A stretch of 64,000 bases of DNA, from positions 1 through 64,000 of the forward strand of contig JBBQZO010000029.1 of the NCBI GenBank assembly GCA_038207625.1, read 5' to 3'. A program made the position numbers and the translations under genes. The notes beneath the pieces are model-generated. The model had not been told where the DNA came from and did no database searches. It saw only the letters and a list, made by a program, of their open reading frames with translations. Source of the DNA: JBBQZO01 sp038207625. Lineage in GTDB: Bacteria > Pseudomonadota > Gammaproteobacteria > Burkholderiales > Burkholderiaceae_D. This document shows positions 19,508 through 27,118 of the stretch, in pieces; position 1 is the stretch's first letter, and each line of letters opens with the position of its first letter.

Positions 19508-20743
19508 ATGGAACTGCGTCCCATCCTGTCTGCGCTGATGCGCAGCAAAACCGGCCCCATTCTGGTCGCGCTGCAGGTCGCTGTCAGCCTGGCGATCCTG
19601 GCCAACGCGCTGCACATCGTGCAGGACCGCAGCGCGGTGGCCGCGCGCCCCAGCGGCGTGGCCGACGAAAGCGCCGTGTTCTACCTGATCGTCAAGAACC
19701 TCAAGCAGCTCGACCAGGCCGGCGAACTGGCCACCCAGCGGCGCGAACTGGCCACGCTGCGCGCGCTGCCGGGCGTGCTGTCGGCGGCCGGCACCAGCCA
19801 GATGCCGATGTCGCGTTCGGGCTCGACCAACAGCGTGGCGGTCGACCGCAACCAGAAGCGCGAGACCACCTACGGTGCGATGTACCTGTCGCCCGACTCG
19901 CTGGTGCAGACGCTGGGCCTGAAGCTGGTCGAGGGACGCGATTTCCAGCCATCCGAGATCTTCAATATCGACGAGAACAGCAGCGAGGCCTTCCCCGCCA
20001 GCGTCATCGTCACGCGCGCGCTGGCCGAGAAAGCCTACCCCGGCCAGTCCAGCGTACTGGGCAAGGAGCTGTTTTTCGGCACCGGCGAAGGCGCCAATGT
20101 GACGCGCATCGTCGGCGTGGTCGAGCGCCTTCAGAGCCAGGGCGCCGAAGTGGCTCCCACCAGCGAATACTCGACCATCCTGCCGGTCCACCTGACCGGC
20201 CACAACGGCACCATTTACGTACTGCGCGCCGCGCCCGGCCAACGCGAACGGCTGATCGCCGACAGCCAGGCGGCGCTGCGCGCGGCCGCACCGACCCCGC
20301 TGCTGATGCGGGTGCGCACCGCCGAGCAGGACCGCGCCGAGCGCTACCGCTCCGACCTGGCACTGGCCTGGATGCTGGTCACTGTGAGCGCGCTGCTGCT
20401 GTTGATCACCGCCAGCGGCATCGTCGGCATGGCCAGCCTGTGGGTCACCCAGCGGCGCAAGCAGATCGGCGTGCGGCGCGCGCTGGGGGCGCGCCGGATC
20501 GACATCCTGCGCTACTTTTTGCTGGAAAACCTGATGATCACCAGCGCCGGCGTCGGCCTGGGCGCGCTGCTGGCGATCGGCCTGAACACGCTGCTGGTGA
20601 GCCAACTAGAAATGCAAAAACTGCCGCTGGGCTACCTGGGCGGCGGCGCGCTGATGTTCTGGAGTCTGGGCGTGATCGCCGTGTACGCGCCGGCCTGGCG
20701 CGGCGCATCGACCTCGCCCGCCGTGGCCACCCGCAGCGCCTGA
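19508..20743 (+). CDS. ABC transporter permease B3 (MacB_PCD/FtsX)
   Basis: 411 residues, B-type, starting MELRPILSALMRSKTGP at 19508 (an in-frame ATG at 19496 overlaps the A3 stop). The closing helices carry LLLLITASGIVGMASLWVTQ and GARRIDILRYFLLENLMITS. The periplasmic domain is the most different of the three B subunits, for example EIFNIDENSSEAFPASVIV. It is the last transport gene before the two-component pair. Confidence 0.9.
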   Translation: MELRPILSALMRSKTGPILVALQVAVSLAILANALHIVQDRSAVAARPSGVADESAVFYLIVKNLKQLDQAGELATQRRELATLRALPGVLSAAGTSQMPMSRSGSTNSVAVDRNQKRETTYGAMYLSPDSLVQTLGLKLVEGRDFQPSEIFNIDENSSEAFPASVIVTRALAEKAYPGQSSVLGKELFFGTGEGANVTRIVGVVERLQSQGAEVAPTSEYSTILPVHLTGHNGTIYVLRAAPGQRERLIADSQAALRAAAPTPLLMRVRTAEQDRAERYRSDLALAWMLVTVSALLLLITASGIVGMASLWVTQRRKQIGVRRALGARRIDILRYFLLENLMITSAGVGLGALLAIGLNTLLVSQLEMQKLPLGYLGGGALMFWSLGVIAVYAPAWRGASTSPAVATRSA

Positions 20744-20777
20744 TGCGGTCCTGCCAAACTTGTCAATTTGCTGCTTC

Positions 20778-20801
20778 GGCGGTCCGTTTTTGCGGGCCGC
20801 C
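20778..20801 (+). promoter_or_regulatory. GC-rich hairpin between the ABC genes and the regulator
   Basis: GGCGGTCCG-TTTTTG-CGGGCCGCC forms a 9-bp stem with one G-U pair, ending 18 bp before the regulator start codon. It lacks a U-tract and may attenuate read-through or stabilise the upstream mRNA. Confidence 0.45.
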
Positions 20802-20819
20802 GATGGTATGCTAGCGGCC

Positions 20820-22151
20820 ATGCCCACCGTACTCATAATTGACGACAACGCCGCCGTCGCGATCGCCCTCGAAGTGCTGTTTTCGCTGCACGACATCGAC
20901 GCCATCAGCGCCGCCTCGCCCGACGAAGGCCTGGCGCGGCTGGCGCGCGAGCCGGTCGACCTGGTCATCTGCGACATGAACTTCAGCCTGGACACCACCT
21001 CGGGCGATGAAGGGCGCGCGCTGTTTCGCGAAATCCGCCGGCGCCATCCCGACCTGCCGGTGATCCTGCTGACGGCCTGGACCCACCTGGACGCGGCCGT
21101 CGAGCTGATCAAGTCGGGCGCGGCCGACTACCTGGCCAAGCCGTGGAACGACGACCGCCTGCTCACCAGCGTGACCAATCTGATCGAACTCGGTCAGGCC
21201 AACCGCGCGCTGGCGCGCCACCTGCAGACGGCGCGGCGCGCGCGCCACGAGCTCGAACAGCACTACGACCTGCGCGGCATGGTGTGGCAGGACGCGGCCA
21301 CCGAACGGGTGCTGCAACTGGCCTGCCAGGTGGCGCGCGCCGACGTGCCGGTGCTGATCAGCGGCCCGAACGGCAGCGGCAAGGAACGCATCGCCGAGAT
21401 CATCCAGGCCAATTCGGCCGTCAAGGACGGACCGTTCGTGGTGCTCAATTGCGGCGCGCTGCCGGCCGAACTGATCGAGGCCGAACTGTTCGGCGCCGAA
21501 GCGGGCGCCTACACGGGCGCCAGTCGCGCGCGCGAAGGCAAGTTCGAGGCAGCCGACGGCGGCACGCTGTTTCTCGACGAGATCGGCAACCTGCCCCCGG
21601 CCGGCCAGATGAAGCTGCTGCGCGTGCTGGAAACGGGCCGCTTCGAGCGGCTCGGCTCGAACAAGGAGCGCCAGGTCAAGGTGCGCGTGCTCAGCGCCAC
21701 CAACGCCGACCTGCCGGCCATGATCCGCGCCGGCAGCTTTCGCGAAGACCTGTTCTACCGCCTGAATCTGATCGAATTGCGCCTGCCCCCGCTGGCGGCG
21801 CGCCCGGCCGACATCGTGCCGCTGGCGACGAGCTTTCTGGCCGGCGCCAAGCGCCTGCACGCGTCGGCCCAGGCGGCGCTGCTGGCGCACGGCTGGCCGG
21901 GCAATGTGCGCGAACTGAAAAACGTGATGGCGCGCGCCGCGCTGCTGGCCGCCGGCGAGCAGATCATGGTGGCCGACCTGGGCCTGCCGGCGCCGCCCTG
22001 CGCCGCGCCCGAGGCCGAACCGGACCGCGGCGCGATCGACCAGGCGCTGGCGCGCAGCGGCGGCGTGGTGGCCCAGGCCGCCGTCGAACTGGGCCTGTCG
22101 CGCCAGGCGCTGTACCGGCGCATGGACCGGCTCGGCATCGCGCGCAGCTGA
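20820..22151 (+). CDS. Sigma-54-dependent response regulator (NtrC family)
   Basis: 443 residues in three domains. The receiver domain (1-125) has acidic residues DD at 8-9, phospho-acceptor Asp52 and Lys107. The AAA+ domain has Walker A GPNGSGKE (182-189), the sigma-54 contact loop GAYTGA (229-234, a Tyr variant of GAFTGA), and Walker B TLFLDEIGN. A Fis-type helix-turn-helix lies at the C-terminus (VELGLSRQALYRRMDRLGI). The start at 20820 is the family-like MPTVLIIDDN; longer in-frame starts exist at 20808 and 20760. With the sigma-54 promoter at 10230 and no other activator nearby, it most likely activates the ABC locus and, by read-through, itself. Confidence 0.93.
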   Translation: MPTVLIIDDNAAVAIALEVLFSLHDIDAISAASPDEGLARLAREPVDLVICDMNFSLDTTSGDEGRALFREIRRRHPDLPVILLTAWTHLDAAVELIKSGAADYLAKPWNDDRLLTSVTNLIELGQANRALARHLQTARRARHELEQHYDLRGMVWQDAATERVLQLACQVARADVPVLISGPNGSGKERIAEIIQANSAVKDGPFVVLNCGALPAELIEAELFGAEAGAYTGASRAREGKFEAADGGTLFLDEIGNLPPAGQMKLLRVLETGRFERLGSNKERQVKVRVLSATNADLPAMIRAGSFREDLFYRLNLIELRLPPLAARPADIVPLATSFLAGAKRLHASAQAALLAHGWPGNVRELKNVMARAALLAAGEQIMVADLGLPAPPCAAPEAEPDRGAIDQALARSGGVVAQAAVELGLSRQALYRRMDRLGIARS

Positions 22152-23500
22152 TGCGCAAACGCTCCCCCAAGCGGGCCGGCCCGCTGCGTCTGTCGCTGGC
22201 CACGCGCTGGTCGGCGCTGGTGTGCACGCTGCTGTTGACGGCGATCGCGCTGGCGCTGGGGCTGGCGCACTTCTTCCCCGACCGCCCCGGCATGGTGCTG
22301 GGCCTGACGATGGCCTGCGTGACGCCGCTGGCGCTGCTGACGATCCGCGCCCAGCTCGCGCCCATGCTGTCGCTGTTTCGCGCACTGACCGGCACCGTCA
22401 CCAGTTACCGCGACGGCGACTTCTCGTTCAGCCTGCACTGGCCGCAAACGGATGAACTGTCCGACCTGGTGACGGCCCACAATGCGCTGGGCGACGTGCT
22501 GCGCGCGCAGCGGCTGGCGCTGATCCAGCGCGAACTGCTGCTCGACACGATGGTGCAGAACACGCCGGTGGCGATGCTGCTGGTGCAGGACGGCGGCGCG
22601 ATCGTGTATGCCAACTTGGCTGCGCGCCAGTTGCTGGGCGGCGGGCGCAAGCTCGAAGGACAGCAACTGGCGGCGCTGCTGGCGCTCGCTTCGCCGGCGC
22701 TCAACGAGGCGCTCGCGCGCGGCGGCGATGGCCTGTTTTCGGTCGGCGAAGGCGAACAGGAAGAGGTGTATCACCTGGCCCGGCGCAGCTTCAGCCTGAA
22801 CGGACGGCGCCACGAACTGCTGCTGCTGCGTCAGCTGACGCTGGAACTGCGTCGCCAGGAGGTGCAGACGTGGAAGAAGGTGATCCGCGTGATCAGCCAT
22901 GAACTGAATAATTCGCTGGCGCCTTTGACCTCGCTGGCCCATTCCGGCGCCGAACTGGTGCGGCGCGGCCAGACCGAGCGTCTGCCACAGATCCTGGCCA
23001 CCATCGAGGAACGCACGCGCCACCTGGAAAGTTTCATCCTCGGTTACGCGCGCTTCGCCAAGCTGCCCACGCCGCGCCTGGCCAGCTGCGAATGGCCCGG
23101 CTTCGTCGAACGGCTGGCCTCGCAGATCGGCTTCGCGCTGGCCGGCCCGCTGCCGATCGAAGCGGCCCAGTTCGATCCCGCTCAGATGGAGCAGGCATTG
23201 CTTAACTTGTTGAAAAACGCGCATGAATCGGGCTCCCCTGCCGATCAGGTCGAACTACGCGTACAACGCGTCGGTGCCCACCTGCGCATCGACGTGCAGG
23301 ACCGCGGCCAGGGCATGAACGAGGCGGTGCTCACCAATGCGCTGGTGCCGTTCTACTCGACCAAGCGCAGCGGCACCGGCTTGGGCCTGGCGCTGGCGCG
23401 CGAAATTGCCGAGGCACATGGCGGACGCATCACGCTCAACAATCGCGAGCACGGCGGACTGTGCGTGACGATGATCCTTCCGCTCAGCTGCACGGTGTGA
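22151..23500 (+). CDS. Sensor histidine kinase
   Basis: 449 residues; the ATG at 22151 shares its A with the TGA of the regulator, so the two are translationally coupled. It has two N-terminal membrane helices (~20-40 and ~47-65) with almost no periplasmic loop, then a HAMP-like linker and a PAS-like region (~130-230). The phospho-acceptor box VISHELNNSLAPL follows (His250), then an N-box LLNLLKNAHESG, and G boxes DRGQGM and GTGLGLALAREIAEAHGG. The short loop suggests it senses a membrane or cytoplasmic signal such as envelope stress, in the style of NtrY/BceS kinases. Confidence 0.92.
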   Translation: MRKRSPKRAGPLRLSLATRWSALVCTLLLTAIALALGLAHFFPDRPGMVLGLTMACVTPLALLTIRAQLAPMLSLFRALTGTVTSYRDGDFSFSLHWPQTDELSDLVTAHNALGDVLRAQRLALIQRELLLDTMVQNTPVAMLLVQDGGAIVYANLAARQLLGGGRKLEGQQLAALLALASPALNEALARGGDGLFSVGEGEQEEVYHLARRSFSLNGRRHELLLLRQLTLELRRQEVQTWKKVIRVISHELNNSLAPLTSLAHSGAELVRRGQTERLPQILATIEERTRHLESFILGYARFAKLPTPRLASCEWPGFVERLASQIGFALAGPLPIEAAQFDPAQMEQALLNLLKNAHESGSPADQVELRVQRVGAHLRIDVQDRGQGMNEAVLTNALVPFYSTKRSGTGLGLALAREIAEAHGGRITLNNREHGGLCVTMILPLSCTV

Positions 23501-23698
23501 CATTTCGCAACACCGTTGCTGACAATGCACGCTCAAAATACCCACTAGCAACACCAACTTTCCCCGCGAGCCCCGCATTTAGTCGCAAGCTATCTGCGCG
23601 AACTTTCTCATAAAAAATATAATATTGATAATAGAATGTACAAAATGTAATGTCGAGTCTCAGTAGCTTTCTGATTCTCAACTTGTCACTCGATAGGA

Positions 23699-24238
23699 AT
23701 GAACATGAAGATGAAATCGATCGTTTCGGCACTTTTCTTAACAGCAGCAGTCGGCGCGACGGGCGTGGCGCAGGGGGCGACCTATGACTGGGGAGTCCAC
23801 AATTACCCCGGCGCTGAGGTCGTCGGAAACATCATTGCCGGCCCGTTCACCGACGACATCAAGTTCAGCGTGGGCGCCGGCTATGACATGTCGGCCGCGG
23901 TGGCCGTGGCCAACAACAATGGCACCGTGATTCAGCTCGACCATGGCAGCTTCGGGCTGTTCTCCAACCCGGATGGCATCGTCGGCAATGGCGACGAAAC
24001 GCTGATTGGCGGCTGGTGGAACTTCGACGGCACCACCGGTGCCACCCAGCAATTTTCCAACATTTCGGCTGGCAACTACTACTACGAAGTGAGCGGCGTG
24101 GGCGCCGGGTATGGCGACATGGGCCTGTATGTGCTCACCTCCACCATCCATGCGGTACCGGAGCCGGACACCTATGCGATGCTGGTCGCGGGCCTGGCCA
24201 TGCTGGGCGCACTGGCACGCCAGCGCAAGCAACATTGA
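23699..24238 (+). CDS. PEP-CTERM exported protein, copy 1
   Basis: 179 residues. It has a signal peptide (KMKSIVSALFLTAAVGATGVAQG), a beta-rich core, and the sorting tag VPEPDTYAMLVAGLAMLGALARQRKQH: a PEP motif, one helix and a basic tail. In the exosortase system this tag is processed and the protein is linked to exopolysaccharide or the surface. The core repeats Gly, Asp and aromatic residues (WWNFDGTTG) as in the FxDxF PEP-CTERM subgroup. Three in-frame ATGs (23699, 23705, 23711) are possible; the AGGA at 23695-23698 best fits the last two. It is followed by a strong terminator. Confidence 0.88.
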   Translation: MNMKMKSIVSALFLTAAVGATGVAQGATYDWGVHNYPGAEVVGNIIAGPFTDDIKFSVGAGYDMSAAVAVANNNGTVIQLDHGSFGLFSNPDGIVGNGDETLIGGWWNFDGTTGATQQFSNISAGNYYYEVSGVGAGYGDMGLYVLTSTIHAVPEPDTYAMLVAGLAMLGALARQRKQH

Positions 24239-24261
24239 GTCCTGCATTGGTTTCTGCATTG

Positions 24262-24297
24262 CCCCGAAAAAGACGCTGCGGCGTCTTTTTTTTTGGG
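24262..24297 (+). terminator. Rho-independent terminator after PEP-CTERM copy 1
   Basis: AAAAAGACGC-TGCG-GCGTCTTTTTTTTT: a GC stem flanked by A and T tracts with a tetraloop, 24 bp after the stop codon. Confidence 0.92.
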
Positions 24298-24611
24298 CAC
24301 TGCGCCATCGCGGGCGCGCTGCGGCGTCGCTGTTGGCATCGCGCGCAACGACCCGCATGGCGGACCCGCGCACGACGCACGACGATGATCCTGCCGCGTC
24401 GATAAGCGTGATTTTTCGCCACAGCGGTGCCGACGTTTCGATCACTACATACCCACGAGCAACACCCTCGATGTCCGCTAGCCCGGTGTTTAGTCCACAG
24501 CTATCAACCCGGTCATTCTCATAAAAAATTCATTGTTGACAACAAGATAAACAAAACATAACGTTTTGTCTTTTTGTGGATTTTTTGCCAATAATCTATT
24601 TACCAACAGGA

Positions 24612-25145
24612 ATGAAGATGAAATCGATCGTTTCAGGACTTTTTTTGACAGCAGCAGTGGGCGCCATGGGCCTGGCGCAAGGTTCGACGTATGACTGGGG
24701 AGTGCACAATTCCCCCGGCGCCGAGATCAGCGGAAACATCATCGCCGGCGCGTTCACCGACGACATCAAGTTTAGCGTTGGTAGCGGCTTTGACATGACG
24801 GCCGCTGTTGCCGTGGCCAACAACAATGGCGCCGTGATGCAACTCGACAATGGCAGTTTCGGCCTGTTTTCCAATCCCGATGGCATCATCGGCAATGGCG
24901 ACGACGTCCAAGTGGGCGGTTGGTGGAACTTCGACGGCACCACCGGCGCCATCCAGCGCTTCGCCAGCATCTCGGCGGGCAACTACTATTACGAAGTGAG
25001 CGGCGTGGGCACCGGCGTGGGCGGGATGGGCCTGTATGTGCTCACCTCCACCGTCAATGCGGTGCCGGAACCGGACAGCTATGCGATGCTGTTCGCGGGC
25101 CTGGCCATGCTGGGCGCACTGGCACGCCGACGCAAGCAGCATTGA
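24612..25145 (+). CDS. PEP-CTERM exported protein, copy 2
   Basis: About 177 residues, a close paralogue of the previous gene. It starts MKMKSIVSGLFLTAAVG, has the same WWNFDGTTGA core, and ends VPEPDSYAMLFAGLAMLGALARRRKQH. Starts at 24612 and 24618 are both possible; the AGG at 24608-24610 gives better spacing to 24618. Most differences from copy 1 are conservative, so both copies look functional. It is expected to be exported and processed by an exosortase encoded elsewhere. Confidence 0.88.
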   Translation: MKMKSIVSGLFLTAAVGAMGLAQGSTYDWGVHNSPGAEISGNIIAGAFTDDIKFSVGSGFDMTAAVAVANNNGAVMQLDNGSFGLFSNPDGIIGNGDDVQVGGWWNFDGTTGAIQRFASISAGNYYYEVSGVGTGVGGMGLYVLTSTVNAVPEPDSYAMLFAGLAMLGALARRRKQH

Positions 25146-25157
25146 GTTCTGGCTTGT

Positions 25158-25191
25158 CCCAAAAAAGACGCTGCGGCGTCTTTTTTTTGGG
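25158..25191 (+). terminator. Rho-independent terminator after PEP-CTERM copy 2
   Basis: CCC + AAAAAAGACGC-TGCG-GCGTCTTTTTTTT + GGG. The stem is the same as in copy 1, extended by CCC/GGG at its base. Confidence 0.92.
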
Positions 25192-25265
25192 CGCTGCGGC
25201 GCGCAGCGACACACCGGTCCATGCCGACTGGTAAGATTGTCCCTTACCGCACAGTCACTCACGCC

Positions 25266-26051
25266 ATGTCCCGCACATCCGCAGCACCGTCCAGCAGCGC
25301 CAGCTTCGAACAACCCGGCCACCCGCCGGCCACCATCACCGAATTTCGCGGCGTGCGTTTCCTGCACCTGGGCACCTCGTGGGTGCAGGGCGCGATGCGG
25401 CTCGACAAGCCCGACGCGATCGAACTCGAATACGTGCAGATGATGATGATGTGGCTGCTGTTCGTGCCGCAGCCGCGCCACGTCGTGCAGCTGGGGCTGG
25501 GCAGCGCGGCGCTGACCAAGTTCTGCTATCACCGCCTGCTTGATGCGCGCGTGACGGCCATCGAACTGAACCCGAACGTGATCGCCATCTGCCACGCGCT
25601 GTTCGGCCTGCCGTCCGACGACGCGCGCCTGACGGTGCGCGAACAGAACGCGCTCGACTTCGTGCTCGATGCGGCCAACCACAACAGCGTCGACGCGCTG
25701 CAGGTCGACCTGTACGACGAAGAGGCGCGCGGGCCGGTGCTCGACACGCCCGAGTTCTACCAGGCCTGCCACGACTGCCTCACCGACGACGGCGTGATGA
25801 CCACCAATGTGTTCGGCGACTATCCGAACTACGACAAGAACCTTCAGGCGATGGGGCTGGTGTTCGACGCGGTGGTCTGGCTGCCCGAGGTGCATGACGC
25901 GAACATCATCGTGATCGCCTTCAAGCGCGCCCCCCAGCTCGACTTCAGCGTGCTGTACGAACGCGCCGCCGTCATCAAGCGCCAGCTGAACCTGCCGGCC
26001 AAGGGCTGGGTCACGGGCCTGAAGTCGTGGATGCTGGACCACCAGGACTAG
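25266..26051 (+). CDS. Spermidine synthase-like SAM-dependent protein
   Basis: 261 residues with the class I methyltransferase / polyamine synthase fold: HVVQLGLGSAALTKFCYH (SAM-binding glycine loop), VTAIELNPNVIAIC (acidic residue after strand 2) and NSVDALQVDLYDE (strand 4). The polyamine-synthase gatekeeper motif is not clear, so it may be a spermidine-synthase-family protein without that activity, as is common for single-domain SpeE-like proteins. ATG 25266 is used; a longer frame from 25221 has no support. Confidence 0.7.
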   Translation: MSRTSAAPSSSASFEQPGHPPATITEFRGVRFLHLGTSWVQGAMRLDKPDAIELEYVQMMMMWLLFVPQPRHVVQLGLGSAALTKFCYHRLLDARVTAIELNPNVIAICHALFGLPSDDARLTVREQNALDFVLDAANHNSVDALQVDLYDEEARGPVLDTPEFYQACHDCLTDDGVMTTNVFGDYPNYDKNLQAMGLVFDAVVWLPEVHDANIIVIAFKRAPQLDFSVLYERAAVIKRQLNLPAKGWVTGLKSWMLDHQD

Positions 26052-26161
26052 CGATCGGGCCAGCGGGGCGGCGCGAATTCGCCCATGCTGTGCGGCAACG
26101 CGTTACACTAGGCAATGGAGCACCACCCCCGGTGTTCTCGCCCCGTCGACTCCGAGCCAGA

Positions 26162-27013
26162 ATGCGCGCACGCACCATGTCATGCAGTCCGACCCGCCGC
26201 GCGCTGCTGCACTGCGCCGCAGCCGCGCTGTGCCTGCTCGCGCCTGGCGCACGGGCCCAGCCGGACGGCCTGGGCCATCTGACACTGAACATTTGCGAGG
26301 ACGAGAACGAGTGGCCGCCGTACGCATATTTCGAACGTGTCAACGGACAGAAGACTGAACGCGTGCTCGGCTACGCCGTCAGCGTGATCGACGACATCCT
26401 CAAGCGCCGCCATATCGCCTACCAGCTCGACATGATCCCGTGGGCACGCTGCCTGGCCGTCGCCAAACTGGGCAAGCGCTATCAGATGGCGCTGAACATG
26501 TCGTACAACGCCGAACGCGCCGCCGATTTCCTGTTCTCGCGCGCCTACTATTCGACCACCACGTATTACTACTATTCGCGCCGCCAGTATCCGCACGGCC
26601 TGGGCATCAAGCATCTGGCCGACTTCGACCGTTACCGGATATGCGGCATCGCCGGCTACAACTACACCGGCTACGGCTTCAAGGCCGGCCAGGTGGAACA
26701 GGGCGCCAAGGATTTCCCGGCGCTGATCGCCAAGCTGCAAATGGGACGCTGCGCGCTGTTCGTCGAGAAAAACGAAGTGATGACGGGCTACGCGACGATC
26801 GGCAAGGATTACCTGGCCGACCCGGACATCGCTCAGGAGTCGGCACCGAACATGAAATCGGGGCGCTTCTACTTCGCCGTTTCGCGCGCTTACCCGCAGG
26901 CCGAAGCCTTGCGCACGCTGCTCAACGACGAGCTGCTGTCGATGCAGGAGTCGGGCCGCCTGCGCGAGCTCTGGCAACACAGCGTCCCTTCGGCGGGCAA
27001 ATCCGATCCGTGA
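26162..27013 (+). CDS. Periplasmic substrate-binding protein (SBP_bac_3-like)
   Basis: About 283 residues. A Tat/Sec-like N-terminus (RRALLHCAAAALCLLAPGARA-Q) is followed by a type II binding fold, with LNICEDENEWPPYAYF, GYAVSVIDDILKRRHIAYQLDMIPWARCLAVAKLG and a C-terminal LLNDELLSMQESGRLRELW. This is the pattern of amino-acid-type binding proteins. No permease or ATPase genes are nearby, so it may serve another system or a sensory role. The start may be ATG 26162 or 26177; neither has a strong ribosome binding site. Confidence 0.75.
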   Translation: MRARTMSCSPTRRALLHCAAAALCLLAPGARAQPDGLGHLTLNICEDENEWPPYAYFERVNGQKTERVLGYAVSVIDDILKRRHIAYQLDMIPWARCLAVAKLGKRYQMALNMSYNAERAADFLFSRAYYSTTTYYYYSRRQYPHGLGIKHLADFDRYRICGIAGYNYTGYGFKAGQVEQGAKDFPALIAKLQMGRCALFVEKNEVMTGYATIGKDYLADPDIAQESAPNMKSGRFYFAVSRAYPQAEALRTLLNDELLSMQESGRLRELWQHSVPSAGKSDP

Positions 27014-27028
27014 CCCGGATCGCCGGGC

Positions 27029-27063
27029 GGTGCATCGCGCACCGGGCCTGGCGCTCAAGCGCC
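27029..27063. other. Hairpins between convergent genes
   Basis: GGTGC-ATCGC-GCACC (27029-27043) and GGCGCT-CA-AGCGCC (27050-27063) lie between the binding-protein stop and the end of the minus-strand peptidase gene. There is no T-tract; they may end transcription from either side with Rho. Confidence 0.4.
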
Positions 27064-27118
27064 GGTGCCGATCGGCGCCGCGCTGTGATCTGCCGCGCAC
27101 ACGCCTGGCGGCACTGCG

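Larger units (their letters stand above)
23538..25191 (+). repeat. Tandem duplication of a PEP-CTERM transcription unit
   Basis: Unit 1 (23538-24297) and unit 2 (24449-25191) share the upstream block starting ATACCCAC(T/G)AGCAACACC, a TTCTCATAAAAAAT block before the gene, the coding sequence, and the terminator stem GACGCTGCGGCGTC. The duplication therefore included the promoter and the terminator. Confidence 0.8.

Noticed and set aside
24262..25191. Terminator stems as mobile-element ends
   Set aside because: They are GC stems with T-tracts directly after genes, so intrinsic terminators explain them; their similarity comes from the tandem duplication.
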